Shown: in pieces, positions 1-9,588 of the stretch
How positions within the stretch are numbered: position 1 is the first letter of the stretch
Layout of the letters: every line of letters begins with the position of its first letter
Assembly (NCBI RefSeq): GCF_014647855.1
Contig: NZ_BMPZ01000002.1
Location: 512,317 to 576,316, forward strand
Length of the DNA stretch: 64,000 bases
Source: Shewanella gelidii
GTDB lineage: Bacteria > Pseudomonadota > Gammaproteobacteria > Enterobacterales > Shewanellaceae
Reading direction: 5' to 3'
The notes under the pieces: generated by a model
The model's input: only the letters and a program-made list of their open reading frames with translations
What the model was told of the DNA's origin: nothing
The model's database searches: none
Program-made: the position numbers and the translations under genes

Positions 1-485
1 AGGTTGATACCGAAGTATTAAAGCTTGTTTTACCTTTTCTTACATTGACGATTGGCTTATATTTTTTGGTTTCAAAAAGAATATCGGCACATGACAAACG
101 GCAATTGATTTCACCGACGTTATTTGCATTTACGGCTGCGCTTGGCGTTGGGTTTTATGATGGTTTTTTTGGGCCTGGTACCGGTAGCTTTTATGCATTG
201 GCTTTTGTCACTTTGTCTGGTTTTGGCTTAGCAAAGGCTACGGCTCATGCCAAGTTACTTAATTTTTCCACTAATATTGCGTCCTTACTATTTTTTGCTA
301 TCGGTGGCAAAGTGTTTTGGATGCTAGGAGCCATGATGCTTGTAGGGCAAGTGATCGGGGCAACGTTGGGGGCGAAAATGGTTGTAAGTCAAGGGAGTAA
401 GTTTATTCGTCCATTGGTTGTCATCGTGTCAATGTTGATGAGTATTAAACTACTTTCAGAACAATATGGGTTATTGGTGTTCTAA
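1..485 (+). CDS. TSUP-family membrane permease, 5' end outside window
   Basis: This is the C-terminal part of a TauE/SafE (TSUP, YfcA-like) integral membrane permease, a family that moves sulfur-containing or organic anions across the inner membrane. The reading frame is open to the left edge (first full codon at base 3), so the true start lies upstream; an internal TTG at 45 is not the start. Visible features are several hydrophobic helices, the glycine-rich GFYDGFFGPGTG stretch typical of the second half of the duplicated TSUP fold, and a helix near the C terminus. The frame ends 73 bp before sbcD. Substrate cannot be deduced. Confidence 0.85.
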   Translation, partial: VDTEVLKLVLPFLTLTIGLYFLVSKRISAHDKRQLISPTLFAFTAALGVGFYDGFFGPGTGSFYALAFVTLSGFGLAKATAHAKLLNFSTNIASLLFFAIGGKVFWMLGAMMLVGQVIGATLGAKMVVSQGSKFIRPLVVIVSMLMSIKLLSEQYGLLVF

Positions 486-558
486 TACACCCAGCTTCCG
501 TACGAGCTCCCGAAATGGTCGGACGCGGCTTAAATCTTTTGTATCGACAAGGAAAAAG

Positions 559-1704
559 ATGAAGTTCATTCATACCTCAGATTGGCACTTAGGGCGCCAG
601 TTACACAATCAATCATTGCTAGAGGACCAAGCGTTTGTATTAGATGCGCTCGTCGATATGGTAAAGGAGCATCAAGTTGATGCCGTTGTGATTGCGGGTG
701 ATGTTTATGATCGCGCAATCCCCCCTGCGGCTGCCGTGAACTTGCTTGATGATGTTCTACATCGAATTGTTGTCGAGCTCGAAGTACCTGTCGTGATGAT
801 AGCAGGAAACCATGATAGTCATGAGCGACTTGGTTTTGGTGCTCGGCAAATGCTAAATAGTGGCCTTTATATTACTGGCCCCTTGCAACGCGAATTCCAA
901 GCCATCAAGCTCACCGGTAAAAATGCAAACGCTTGGTTTTATCCGATTCCTTATGTTGAACCTGCAACCATCCGTCACCTTTATGACTGTCCTGTATCAA
1001 CCCACCAAGAAGCGATGTCTGTGCTCGTAGAACCCATTAAAGCACATGATAGTCAAGGCTTACCTAAAGTTGTTGTAGCCCATTGTTTTATTGATGGTGG
1101 AGCGGAGTCAGATTCAGAAAGGCCACTGAGCATTGGTGGTGCGGATAAAATAAGCCCTCAACTATTTGAGCCCTTTGATTATGTTGCTTTAGGTCATCTT
1201 CATGGGCCGCAATATAAAGGGCAGGAATATGTTCGTTATTCTGGTTCAATTCTTAAGTATTCATTTAGTGAACAGCACCAAAATAAATCCGTTACTTTGG
1301 TAGAACTTGACCATGAAGGTCAACTTATAACTGAACTATTACCTTTGCCCGCTCTACGGGATGTGAGAATAGTAGAAGGCTATTTAGCCGATTTATTGGT
1401 AGCAGGTAAAGCGGATGAAAATGCCAACGATTACTTAATGGTTCGCTTGTTGGATAAGCATGCAATTCTTGACGCTATGGGTAAGTTAAGAGCCGTTTTT
1501 CCCCATGTACTGCATCTTGAGCGAACTGGGTTGATGAATAGCAATACACAATTACAGCGGGCTAAAGATCATATTAAAAAAGGAGAAATGTCGATGTTTG
1601 AAGACTTTTTTTCGCAAGTTTATGGGGAGTCGTTAACGCCAGAGCAGAATAAAGTCATCACAAATATCATTGACTCATTGCATCAGGGAGAGCGTAACGG
1701 ATGA
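559..1704 (+). CDS. sbcD: SbcD nuclease subunit of SbcCD
   Basis: SbcD is the Mn-dependent phosphoesterase subunit of the SbcCD (Mre11-Rad50 type) complex, which opens hairpins and processes DNA ends. The metallophosphoesterase motifs are plain: HTSDWHLG at the N terminus, GDVYDR, AGNHDSHE and GHLHGPQ. The ORF is open upstream to 466, but the family N terminus MKFIHTSDWHLG begins at ATG 559 behind AGGAAA, giving 381 aa (E. coli about 400). The stop overlaps the sbcC start by 4 bases (ATGA-type coupling), so the two subunits are translationally coupled. Confidence 0.96.
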   Translation: MKFIHTSDWHLGRQLHNQSLLEDQAFVLDALVDMVKEHQVDAVVIAGDVYDRAIPPAAAVNLLDDVLHRIVVELEVPVVMIAGNHDSHERLGFGARQMLNSGLYITGPLQREFQAIKLTGKNANAWFYPIPYVEPATIRHLYDCPVSTHQEAMSVLVEPIKAHDSQGLPKVVVAHCFIDGGAESDSERPLSIGGADKISPQLFEPFDYVALGHLHGPQYKGQEYVRYSGSILKYSFSEQHQNKSVTLVELDHEGQLITELLPLPALRDVRIVEGYLADLLVAGKADENANDYLMVRLLDKHAILDAMGKLRAVFPHVLHLERTGLMNSNTQLQRAKDHIKKGEMSMFEDFFSQVYGESLTPEQNKVITNIIDSLHQGERNG

Positions 1705-4700
1705 AGCCTCTGTCACTGACCATGAGCGCGTTTGGTCCTTTTGCAGCCAAACAAACAGTCGATTTCACAAAGCTAGGCGAGAACCCATTATTTTTAATCA
1801 ATGGTCCTACTGGAGCGGGAAAAACGACCCTTTTGGATGCAATTTGCTTTGCACTCTATGGCAAAACCACGGGTGATGAGCGCGAAGGCAGTCAAATGCG
1901 TTGTGACATGGCTGATGACGCTTTGCTTACCGAAATTGAGTTTAGTTTTATCTTATCTGGCAATATTTATAGAATTCGTCGAGTGCCAGAGCAGCCGCGT
2001 GCCAAGAAAAGCGGTGAAGGATATACAGTTCAAAAGCCAGAAGCGCAACTGTATTGCGGTAATATACAAGGTCAAGAGTCTCTTTTGGTTGCGGCAAAAG
2101 TTTCTGAGGCAACTGCAGAAATCGAATCTCTTACTGGGCTTGATGTCGATCAATTTCGGCAAGTCATGGTATTGCCTCAGGGAAAATTTAGACAATTGTT
2201 GATGGCGGACTCGAAAGAGCGCGAAAAAATATTTAGTCAATTGTTTCAAACCCATATTTATCGAAGAATTGAAGATAAGCTTAAACAGCAGTCCAGCCAG
2301 ATTCGAAAATTAGTAGAAGAAAAACGCAACAGGCGTGCAGGCGTATTACAGAGTACTGAGTTGGCATCCGATGAAGTATTAACTGCAGAATTGCAGCAAC
2401 TCTCTAAACAAGTCGATGAAATAGAACAGCAAAAAGATAACGTGGCATCGTGTCTTGTTAAGCTGCACCAAGAGTTTGAGCAAGCCCAACAACTTGATAC
2501 CGACTTTAAAAAACTAGCAGCGCTAAAACTTGAATTCAAGGTCTTGTATGAGCAAGAACAGCATATTGAGCTACTTCAGCAACAGGTTTCTTTAGGGCAG
2601 CAAGCCGCAACGTTAGCGCCACTGCTCGTGTCAAAGCAACAACGGGAGCAAGAGTGTTTAGCTGCTCAACAAGTGTCGCAGCAAGCACAAACTCAGCTAG
2701 AAAAAGCACTGAAATCTCTTGAGCAAAGCCATTCACGTCAACCACAAATGGCTGAAGCTGAAGTTGAACAGGCACAATGTGCAGTACAATTAGAGCAACT
2801 GGAAGGTTTGAAACCCCAGTTTTTAATAGTGCAGCGACAGCAGGAGAAGCTAAAAGGGGTCAACAAGCAGCTGCATGAGAAGCAAATTGAGATTGATCAA
2901 CTCTCTTCAGAATTAAAGCGTGTGCTGTCGAATCGGCAAGCAGGCCAAGGCCAGCTTATAGAGTTAAAGCAACAGGCAAGTGCATTGCTGGATATCCAGC
3001 AGCGGCAATCTGAACTTCAGCGCATTTCTGAGCAGTTCCAGCAGTGGCGTGCTAAATCCATTGAGGTCAGTGAACATCGAAAGCAGTTGAGTGAATTGAA
3101 AGAACAAGGGATTAAAATTAAACAGCAAAGAGCTGATTCTCAGCAGTTTTTGCATCAGGTGCAATTCCGTTGGCATGCCGGACAAGCCGCAAAGCTGGCG
3201 GCAGAACTGAAGCATGGTGAACCCTGTGCAGTATGTGGCAGCCTTGAGCATCCCGCTCCCGCAATCGCTGAGTTGCAAATACCCACTGAACAAGAATTAG
3301 AGGCTGCGCAGGCAAAACTGACTCAAAACCAGGAGCGTTATACACAAGCGCAATCTGACTACAGAAACATTCGTCAACGGGCGGAAGAAGCTCTGGTGCA
3401 ATGTGAGCAGCAGCGAGATTTAATCGGTCACTACGCTGAAAGCTCACTTGAACAAATACAACAAGAGCAGCAACATTTAGCGTTAGAATTTACCAAAGCA
3501 AAGGACGCGCAGCAGCAATGGGAGCAGGTAAATTCTCAAATAGAGCAGTGGCTCTCTCAAGAACAGACACTGCAAAACAACCTTGAAACTCAACGTGCTC
3601 AGCTTCATGCCGAGAAAGAACAAGTGAATCATTTGCAAGGCCAACTTCAGCAGCTTCATCAAGCATTGCCGTCAGATCTGGCGAGCGTTGACGCATTTAA
3701 CCAACGCACTCAAGGTATTCAGCAACACCTAGTAAAGCTCAATGATAAGTTGCAGAAAATGCGGCAAAGCCATTTAGATGCAGAGAAGTCTGCCGAAGCC
3801 GCTAAAGCATCAGTTGCAGTGACGCAAGTTTCACTGGTGCAGGCAAACGATGCTTTGACAAAAGCAGCGGCACTGTTGACTGAGCACCTTCTGAAGTCAG
3901 CATTTGAGGATGAACTCCAATTGACAGCGGCATATTTAAAAGAAGAGCAAATGTCGCAATTGCGACAGAAAGTTGATGTATATCAGCAACAAAAACTGTC
4001 TTTAAGTGCCCAAATTGAACCTTTAGCACAAAGGCTAGAAAATCGGGAGAGCCCGAAATTAGCCACCTTAAAAGAACACATTTCGTCCTATGAAGTGCAA
4101 CAGCAGGATATCTTGCAGTGCTGGCAAGAGCGTTCTGGTCGTCTCACGCACCTGCAGCAAACCCTTAAACAACTAGACATGCTGGATGGCGAGCTCATTA
4201 AACTAGAACAAGAATATAGTGTGATAGGAACACTATCAGATGTGGCTAACGGGGTGACGGCCAACAAAGTGAGCCTTCAGCGCTTTGTACTAAGTGTGTT
4301 GTTAGATGATGTACTTATTGAAGCAAGTCAGCGTTTACAAATGATGAGTAAGGGACGTTACCGCCTGTTAAGGAAGGAAGAGCGTGCCAAGGGCAATAAA
4401 GCATCCGGACTCGAGCTAGAAGTTGAGGATGCGTACACATCTAAAGTCAGACCTGTAGCGACTTTAAGCGGTGGTGAAAGTTTTATGGCCGCGTTAGCAA
4501 TGGCGCTTGGGCTATCGGAAGTTGTACAAGCTTATGCGGGCGGAATTAAGTTAGATACACTGTTTATCGATGAAGGTTTTGGCAGTTTAGATCAGGACTC
4601 TTTGGAATTAGCGATTCGAACTTTAATGGATTTACAGTCGTCAGGCAGAATGATTGGTGTTATTTCCCATGTTTCGGAAATGAAGGAGCAACTGACGACA

Positions 4701-4757
4701 CGTTTGGATATTCTAAAATCTTCAACAGGGAGTGAAATCAGGCACGTTTTGCCATAG
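1701..4757 (+). CDS. sbcC: SbcC ATPase subunit of SbcCD
   Basis: Rad50-like SMC ATPase that partners SbcD. At 1018 aa it is of normal family size. The N-terminal lobe has a Walker A GPTGAGKTT around residues 36-44; two long Gln/Glu-rich coiled-coil arms surround a zinc hook CAVC at residues 509-512; the C-terminal lobe has the ABC signature LSGGESF and the Walker B segment LFIDEGFGSLD. It starts at ATG 1701 inside the last codons of sbcD. No terminator is evident directly after the stop at 4757. Confidence 0.96.
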   Translation: MKPLSLTMSAFGPFAAKQTVDFTKLGENPLFLINGPTGAGKTTLLDAICFALYGKTTGDEREGSQMRCDMADDALLTEIEFSFILSGNIYRIRRVPEQPRAKKSGEGYTVQKPEAQLYCGNIQGQESLLVAAKVSEATAEIESLTGLDVDQFRQVMVLPQGKFRQLLMADSKEREKIFSQLFQTHIYRRIEDKLKQQSSQIRKLVEEKRNRRAGVLQSTELASDEVLTAELQQLSKQVDEIEQQKDNVASCLVKLHQEFEQAQQLDTDFKKLAALKLEFKVLYEQEQHIELLQQQVSLGQQAATLAPLLVSKQQREQECLAAQQVSQQAQTQLEKALKSLEQSHSRQPQMAEAEVEQAQCAVQLEQLEGLKPQFLIVQRQQEKLKGVNKQLHEKQIEIDQLSSELKRVLSNRQAGQGQLIELKQQASALLDIQQRQSELQRISEQFQQWRAKSIEVSEHRKQLSELKEQGIKIKQQRADSQQFLHQVQFRWHAGQAAKLAAELKHGEPCAVCGSLEHPAPAIAELQIPTEQELEAAQAKLTQNQERYTQAQSDYRNIRQRAEEALVQCEQQRDLIGHYAESSLEQIQQEQQHLALEFTKAKDAQQQWEQVNSQIEQWLSQEQTLQNNLETQRAQLHAEKEQVNHLQGQLQQLHQALPSDLASVDAFNQRTQGIQQHLVKLNDKLQKMRQSHLDAEKSAEAAKASVAVTQVSLVQANDALTKAAALLTEHLLKSAFEDELQLTAAYLKEEQMSQLRQKVDVYQQQKLSLSAQIEPLAQRLENRESPKLATLKEHISSYEVQQQDILQCWQERSGRLTHLQQTLKQLDMLDGELIKLEQEYSVIGTLSDVANGVTANKVSLQRFVLSVLLDDVLIEASQRLQMMSKGRYRLLRKEERAKGNKASGLELEVEDAYTSKVRPVATLSGGESFMAALAMALGLSEVVQAYAGGIKLDTLFIDEGFGSLDQDSLELAIRTLMDLQSSGRMIGVISHVSEMKEQLTTRLDILKSSTGSEIRHVLP

Positions 4758-4935
4758 AAACATGGAGCTTTGCAATACTTTTGTTATCTTGGGTTTGATT
4801 CAGACCAACATTTTGAGATAAGTTGCTAGTTTGTGCTCATATTGAAGAAACATGCATTCATCGTAAACGGAACGGATTCTAGGCTTTGCAAAAGTACGAA
4901 TATGTTAGAGGTTATAGTTGAAAGGTCGAGTCAAA

Positions 4936-6240
4936 ATGTGGTCCGAGGACAGCCGTTTCCCACAGCACTTGCTGCACAAGTTCGGGTTGTTCAAATTTAG
5001 TTATCGCAAAATATTGCTGACCGGTGTCTTGATGATAGGTGCCGCTTTGTTATTGCCAAAAGATCGTCAAGGGATAGAAGTACATTCTTCTCCAACCCAG
5101 AGGATCCCAATAGAGCTTGATATAGCTTCTATTGTGTCAAAGCTCCCTCAACCAAACGATTTTCGCTTAACCACGCCGTCGGCGGATGCAAGCTTTACGG
5201 TTGCAAAAGGGGATACCCTGAGCGAACTGTTTATGCGAGCACAGATAGATCAACAAACCATGTATCGAGTTCTTGAAGCTGATTTAAATATATTGGCCCT
5301 TGATACATTACAGCCAGGCAATGAGATTCGCTTTTGGCTAAGCAATGACGGTCAACTTGATAAATTAGAGTTATATTTTAACTTAGCGCGACAAGTTGTA
5401 TTTAGTCGTTACGATGATGGCAGTTATCGTGTCGATGAGGTGAATGTTGAAGGCATTTGGCAAAATCGTCACTTGTCAGGCCAAATCAATGGCTCTTTCT
5501 ACCTCTCAGCTAAAAGAGCTGGTGTTACGGCAGGGCAAATCCAACAGATTGAAGGCTTATTAAAGGAAAAACTTAACTTTGCTCGAGACCTTCGTGCCGG
5601 AGATGAGTTTTCTATCCTGCTCAGCGAGCAATATGTGGATGGTGAAGCGAGTGGTCAAAACCAAATTCTAGGTTTAAATATACAACGCGGTCGTAAAACC
5701 ATTAGTGCGTACCAGCATGAGGATGGCAATTATTACGATGAAAAAGGCCAAAGTTTAGCGCGAGCTTTCCAGCGAACGCCTTTGCAAAGGCGCTACCGCT
5801 TAACATCTCACTATAATCCAAAACGTAAACACCCTGTGACCGGACGTGTAGCCCCCCATAATGGCACTGATTTTGCGACTCCAGTAGGGACCAAAATCGT
5901 TGCCCCTGGAGATGGTGTTGTCACTTTGGTGACCAATCACAGATATGCTGGTAAATATGTCGTGATACAACACGGAAATAAATACAAAACGCGCTATTTA
6001 CATTTGTCTAAAGCGCTCGTTCGAAAAGGCCAACGCGTGACTCGTGGCCAGGTTATTGCGCTATCAGGAAAAACCGGCAGAATTACCGGGGCTCATTTAC
6101 ATTATGAGTTTCATATCAATGGTCGCCCTGTAAACCCAATGAAAGCGAAAATCCCTATGGCTAAGCAATTGCCAAACAAAGCAATGCAGCGTTTTTCTGC
6201 ATTGGTCGGTAAACGAAAAATGATCATGGGGCTTAGCTAA
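4936..6240 (+). CDS. MepM-like M23 murein DD-endopeptidase
   Basis: Predicted zinc endopeptidase cutting peptide cross-links of peptidoglycan, resembling E. coli MepM (YebA). An N-terminal hydrophobic anchor (ILLTGVLMIGAALLL) is followed by an OapA/LysM-like segment (FTVAKGDTLSELF), a Csd3-type middle domain, and a C-terminal M23 LytM domain with HNGTD (His about 308, Asp about 312) and HLHYEFH (His about 387/389), the zinc and catalytic residues. The frame is open to a TTG at 4918; ATG 4936 is preferred (434 aa), although neither start has a strong ribosome binding site. A terminator follows at 6279. Confidence 0.88.
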   Translation: MWSEDSRFPQHLLHKFGLFKFSYRKILLTGVLMIGAALLLPKDRQGIEVHSSPTQRIPIELDIASIVSKLPQPNDFRLTTPSADASFTVAKGDTLSELFMRAQIDQQTMYRVLEADLNILALDTLQPGNEIRFWLSNDGQLDKLELYFNLARQVVFSRYDDGSYRVDEVNVEGIWQNRHLSGQINGSFYLSAKRAGVTAGQIQQIEGLLKEKLNFARDLRAGDEFSILLSEQYVDGEASGQNQILGLNIQRGRKTISAYQHEDGNYYDEKGQSLARAFQRTPLQRRYRLTSHYNPKRKHPVTGRVAPHNGTDFATPVGTKIVAPGDGVVTLVTNHRYAGKYVVIQHGNKYKTRYLHLSKALVRKGQRVTRGQVIALSGKTGRITGAHLHYEFHINGRPVNPMKAKIPMAKQLPNKAMQRFSALVGKRKMIMGLS

Positions 6241-6278
6241 GGCTGTAACTGTGTCTGCAAGTCAACATTTGAAGAATC

Positions 6279-6304
6279 GCTCGCCGTCATGGCGAGCTTT
6301 TTAT
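6279..6304 (+). terminator. Rho-independent terminator after M23 gene
   Basis: A 7-bp stem, GCTCGCC and GGCGAGC, with a 5-nt loop is followed by a T-rich run. It lies about 40 bp after the M23 endopeptidase stop. Confidence 0.85.
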
Positions 6305-6560
6305 TAGGGGACGCAAAACTTTTTTCACCCAAAGTTATTTCAAATGATTTTATAGCTTCTGTTTCTCTTGAATCGCTTTCGTATGGATAAGCTGTCGCTG
6401 GGTGATGGAATTGTTGAAGATCCTATAGGTGGACGAATTTAAGCGGGATTGCAGATTATTTGCACCTGAAAGTCACTCAGCGATAAATCAAACGGAGCTT
6501 GAGCGGTGCTTCAGGGAATATACAATGAACGTTTTGGAAAGATTTACCAGCGAATTAAAG
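6305..6560. other. Intergenic stretch between convergent genes, nothing recognised
   Basis: The 320-bp gap between the M23 gene and ygjP holds the terminator at 6279-6304 and then about 250 bp in which I see no ORF with a ribosome binding site, no RNA gene and no clear repeat. Confidence 0.6.
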
Positions 6561-7067
6561 TCATTTATCTGCGTATGGATTTTGGCCTAAATCCATCAAA
6601 ATAAGCAGCAAGCGAAGATCAAACTCAAGCTGATGATAGTCGGACTCCATATGGCAACATAACTGATAAAATGCCTTATTATGTTGCTTTTCTTTCAAGT
6701 GCGCTAACTCATGTACAATTACCATTTTTAACAGTGATTCTGGTGCTTGCTTTAGAGAAGATGCAATTCTAATTTCATTCTTGCTTTTAACTTTTTTCCC
6801 CTGAATACGGCTGACATAACTGTGTAGTCCCAACGCATGATGGCTCAATTGAATTTTGTCATCGTAAGTCACTTTTGCCAATGAAGCCGATTGGCGCATG
6901 CACTTATTTTTTAAGGCTATGGTGAGATCATACAAGGCTTTGTTTGAACTGAATTGATGTTTTGAAGGGTATTTTTTCAATAAAAGCGCGCCAAGCTTTC
7001 CGTCAGCGAGCAGCTGCTTGACTTGACTTTGTAATTCTGTGGGATAGCCGTTGAGATATTTTAGCAT
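6561..7067 (-). CDS. ygjP: YgjP-type metal-dependent hydrolase (DUF45)
   Basis: A 168-aa protein of the YgjP/DUF45 (WLM-like zinc metallopeptidase) family, close along its whole length to my recollection of E. coli YgjP. The metal-binding motif HELAHLKEKQHNKAFY (HExxH followed by HNxxF) sits in the C-terminal third, and the NGYPxxL N terminus and LGLHxxxSRxQG segment also match. It is presumed a cytosolic zinc protease or hydrolase of unknown substrate. It is transcribed convergently to the M23 gene and probably stands alone. Confidence 0.9.
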   Translation of the reverse strand: MLKYLNGYPTELQSQVKQLLADGKLGALLLKKYPSKHQFSSNKALYDLTIALKNKCMRQSASLAKVTYDDKIQLSHHALGLHSYVSRIQGKKVKSKNEIRIASSLKQAPESLLKMVIVHELAHLKEKQHNKAFYQLCCHMESDYHQLEFDLRLLLILMDLGQNPYADK

Positions 7068-7150
7068 GGCTTAAAGTGTACTTATGGAGGCCAACTTACC
7101 ATGAAGTGCCCCCATAAATTTTAGGGAAGAAAGCGTAAAAACTTACACAA

Positions 7151-7588
7151 TTAGTCTTTTTGGTAAATCAAGGTGTTTTGATAAGCAAAGGCGACTTCAA
7201 AAGCGGGTTGCTGGAAACGTTTCAGATCTAGTCCATCAAAATCAACTTGAGGTGGGTTACGTTTTAACTGCTCTTTAATTGCAAGTGGCGACATACTGTG
7301 TACGGGTAGCTCTGATATTTGAATGGCCGCCTCTAACTTGAAGCTTGTTGCACTGCCAGCAAGTTTACCTTTTTGCTCACGCTCAATGATGACCACTTCA
7401 TCGACTTTATAATCTTGTAGTAGCTTATGAAACGCAAAATGAAATTCACGAATAGACTCTGCTTTGGCTGAATGAGTCACAGTAAATGAACGCTGACGAC
7501 AATCAGGTACATTAAAGGTCTCGCCTTCATAACTTAATAAACAGATAACGGCTTCGCCGCCCTTTAATTCTACACCGCAAACTCTCAT
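7151..7588 (-). CDS. DUF3010 family protein
   Basis: A 145-aa protein that I recognise as DUF3010, a small gammaproteobacterial family of unknown function with an RNase H/RuvC-like appearance: a short beta strand at the N terminus (MRVCGVELKGGEA) and a central EVVIIEREQKGKLAG segment. The frame is open to 7639, but the conserved start MRVCGVEL is ATG at 7588, so the shorter form is reported. The ribosome binding site is weak (AGGTA). ygjP follows in the same direction 83 bp downstream. Confidence 0.8.
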   Translation of the reverse strand: MRVCGVELKGGEAVICLLSYEGETFNVPDCRQRSFTVTHSAKAESIREFHFAFHKLLQDYKVDEVVIIEREQKGKLAGSATSFKLEAAIQISELPVHSMSPLAIKEQLKRNPPQVDFDGLDLKRFQQPAFEVAFAYQNTLIYQKD

Positions 7589-7747
7589 GATATACCTATA
7601 ATCTAACTTGAATGGCGCTATTGTAGCGGGAAAACTCAATGCGATCTGCTTTTATCTGCTTTGAGAAGGAATTTAGTGTTTTATGGCTGTTGAAAGACGA
7701 TTTAATTGGAAGGTGGTTATGGATGAGCGTAAATGAAGGAGGTCACT

Positions 7748-8173
7748 TTGGCAGAACTAAAAACCAAAGCAAGTGCGGAGAGTCTGGATGAATTTTTGGG
7801 CTCACTCATAGAAAAACGTGCCCATGAAAGCCGGATATTGCTAGAGCTATTTGCACAATATACTCAAGTACCACCTAAGGTCTGGGGCGGGAAAATGATA
7901 GGGTTTGGGCAATATCATTATCGTTATGATAGTGGGCGGGAAGGTGATTGGTTTGTGACCGGTTTTGCACCAGCTAGAGCGAGGCTTTCAATATATATAA
8001 TGCCCGGCTTCGAATCGTTACAGCCCCTATTGCAAAAGCTGGGAAAACATAAAACTGGCAGTTCGTGTTTGTATATCAATAAATTGCAAGACGTTGATCT
8101 AGAAGTGCTTGGTCAAATCATTGCTGAGAGTTGCGCAATCATGTCGCAGCGATACGAAAGCATTGAAATTTGA
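7748..8173 (+). CDS. DUF1801 (YdhG-like) protein
   Basis: A DUF1801/YdhG-type domain protein of unknown function; the markers are KVWGGKMIGFGQYHYRYDSGREGDWFVTGFAP cut here into the shorter cue GKMIGFGQYHY plus SIYIMPGF and the C-terminal lysine-rich LGKHKTGSSCLYI. The longest frame starts at ATG 7733, but that ATG is directly followed by AAGGAGG (7736-7742), a perfect Shine-Dalgarno sequence 5 nt before an in-frame TTG at 7748. I therefore take the TTG as the start (141 aa); the ATG form would be 146 aa. It is divergent from the DUF3010 gene. Confidence 0.78.
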   Translation: MAELKTKASAESLDEFLGSLIEKRAHESRILLELFAQYTQVPPKVWGGKMIGFGQYHYRYDSGREGDWFVTGFAPARARLSIYIMPGFESLQPLLQKLGKHKTGSSCLYINKLQDVDLEVLGQIIAESCAIMSQRYESIEI

Positions 8174-8250
8174 TGCCTAACCATTGCAGACGCATAACGG
8201 TCTGAATGTGCACGCTGCTCGCGGATTGGAGCAGCGTATATTGCAGCATA

Positions 8251-9588
8251 TTAGTTTTCAGATTCATCCATTATTGGTTTTGGTTTGCGGCGCATTGGCG
8301 CATCGCCCACATCAATCCCAGTGACGAAGCGTTTGTCTCTTTTCGCTTTGGGCTGGGCGGTTTGCTTCTTACGTGCAGGCTTAGAGGTTTGCTGTTTTTT
8401 CTTATTCGACTTCACCGATTTCTTTGGTTTATCTTTCAAACCAGAAAATTTTCCGACAAGGCCTTCTAGCGTACTGAGCTCAAAGGTTTTACGTAAGAAG
8501 AGTTGAATTTTCTTGAAGCTTTCCCAATCCTTTGGGCCGACAAGAGAAATAGCATCGCCTTTTGCTCCGGCTCGACCAGTACGTCCAATACGGTGAACAT
8601 ATTCTTCAGCAAATTTGGGCATATCAAAGTTAACAACTAATGATACGTTCACCAAATCGAGTCCACGGGAGGCCACGTCAGTTGTTACTAGGATTTGCTG
8701 CTGACCACGGGCAAATTCGTCCATAATTTTATTGCGAGCACTTTGTTTTAGGTCGCCACTGAGCGCTGCAGCACTATAGCCAAGGGTCGTTAGCTTTTCT
8801 GCAAGACGCTCCGTATCCCCGCGGGTCGCCGTAAAAATGATAACCTGTTTCTGTGATTCGGTTTCCAGCAGTTTTTCTAAAATGGCTTCTTTGTGGTCAA
8901 GGTGATCACATAAGTAAATGCGTTGGCTAATATCTTTATGTTCGGTGTTAGCCGCCCCAATTGCCACATGTTCTGGCGAGTTGAGAAGCTCTGCGGCGAT
9001 ATCGTTGATTTCCTGATGATCAAGTGTTGCTGAAAACATTAGTGTTTGTCGACGCTTATGGTCTGCCGCTTTATGTATCGCTTTTAATTGTTCAGCAAAC
9101 CCTAAATCTAGCATGCGATCAGCTTCATCGAGGACCAACAACTCTAGACCATTTAGGTACAAGTGATTGTGGGTTAAGTGATCAGCAAGTCTCCCCGGTG
9201 TTGCCACAACAAAGTGTGGATCGCGAGCGAGGGCTTTTGCCTGATCATTGAAGTTCTCACCACCTAAAATGCTAATGGACTTAAACTGTGTATTGGCGAC
9301 CAATAATCTAAGCTGACCATAAACTTGATTCGCGAGTTCGCGAGTCGGCAATAGGATTAGCGCTCTCGGATCTTTTTTACTGAGGGCTTTGGTTCGGATC
9401 ATTCTTTGCAGCGCTGGTAACAAAAATGCAAGCGTTTTGCCGGATCCTGTTTTTGACGACGCCATGAGATCTTTTCCCGCGAGTGCTACTGGCATTGCTT
9501 GCGCTTGGATCTCTGTTGGCGCAGTAAAGCCCATATGCTCTAGGCTCTGTAGTAATCGTTTATCTAGGGAAAAATCTGAAAATTGCAA
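8251..9588 (-). CDS. DEAD-box RNA helicase (RhlE/SrmB-like)
   Basis: ATP-dependent RNA helicase of the DEAD family with the full motif set: Q motif PTEIQAQAMP, motif I SSKTGSGKT, Ia PTRELA, Ib TPGRL, II DEADRMLD, III SAT, and VI HRIGRTGR. A Lys/Arg-rich tail of about 75 residues, usual in ribosome-assembly or cold-shock helicases, ends the protein. The longest frame begins at 9621, but TTG 9588 lies 7 nt behind a GGAG and gives the family-like start LQFSDFSLDKRLL, so 445 aa is preferred. I cannot assign it confidently to RhlE, SrmB or another subgroup. Confidence 0.88.
   Translation of the reverse strand: MQFSDFSLDKRLLQSLEHMGFTAPTEIQAQAMPVALAGKDLMASSKTGSGKTLAFLLPALQRMIRTKALSKKDPRALILLPTRELANQVYGQLRLLVANTQFKSISILGGENFNDQAKALARDPHFVVATPGRLADHLTHNHLYLNGLELLVLDEADRMLDLGFAEQLKAIHKAADHKRRQTLMFSATLDHQEINDIAAELLNSPEHVAIGAANTEHKDISQRIYLCDHLDHKEAILEKLLETESQKQVIIFTATRGDTERLAEKLTTLGYSAAALSGDLKQSARNKIMDEFARGQQQILVTTDVASRGLDLVNVSLVVNFDMPKFAEEYVHRIGRTGRAGAKGDAISLVGPKDWESFKKIQLFLRKTFELSTLEGLVGKFSGLKDKPKKSVKSNKKKQQTSKPARKKQTAQPKAKRDKRFVTGIDVGDAPMRRKPKPIMDESEN

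Noticed and set aside
4860-4900. Sigma-E-like GGAAC element before the M23 gene
   Set aside because: The second element is too far from consensus.
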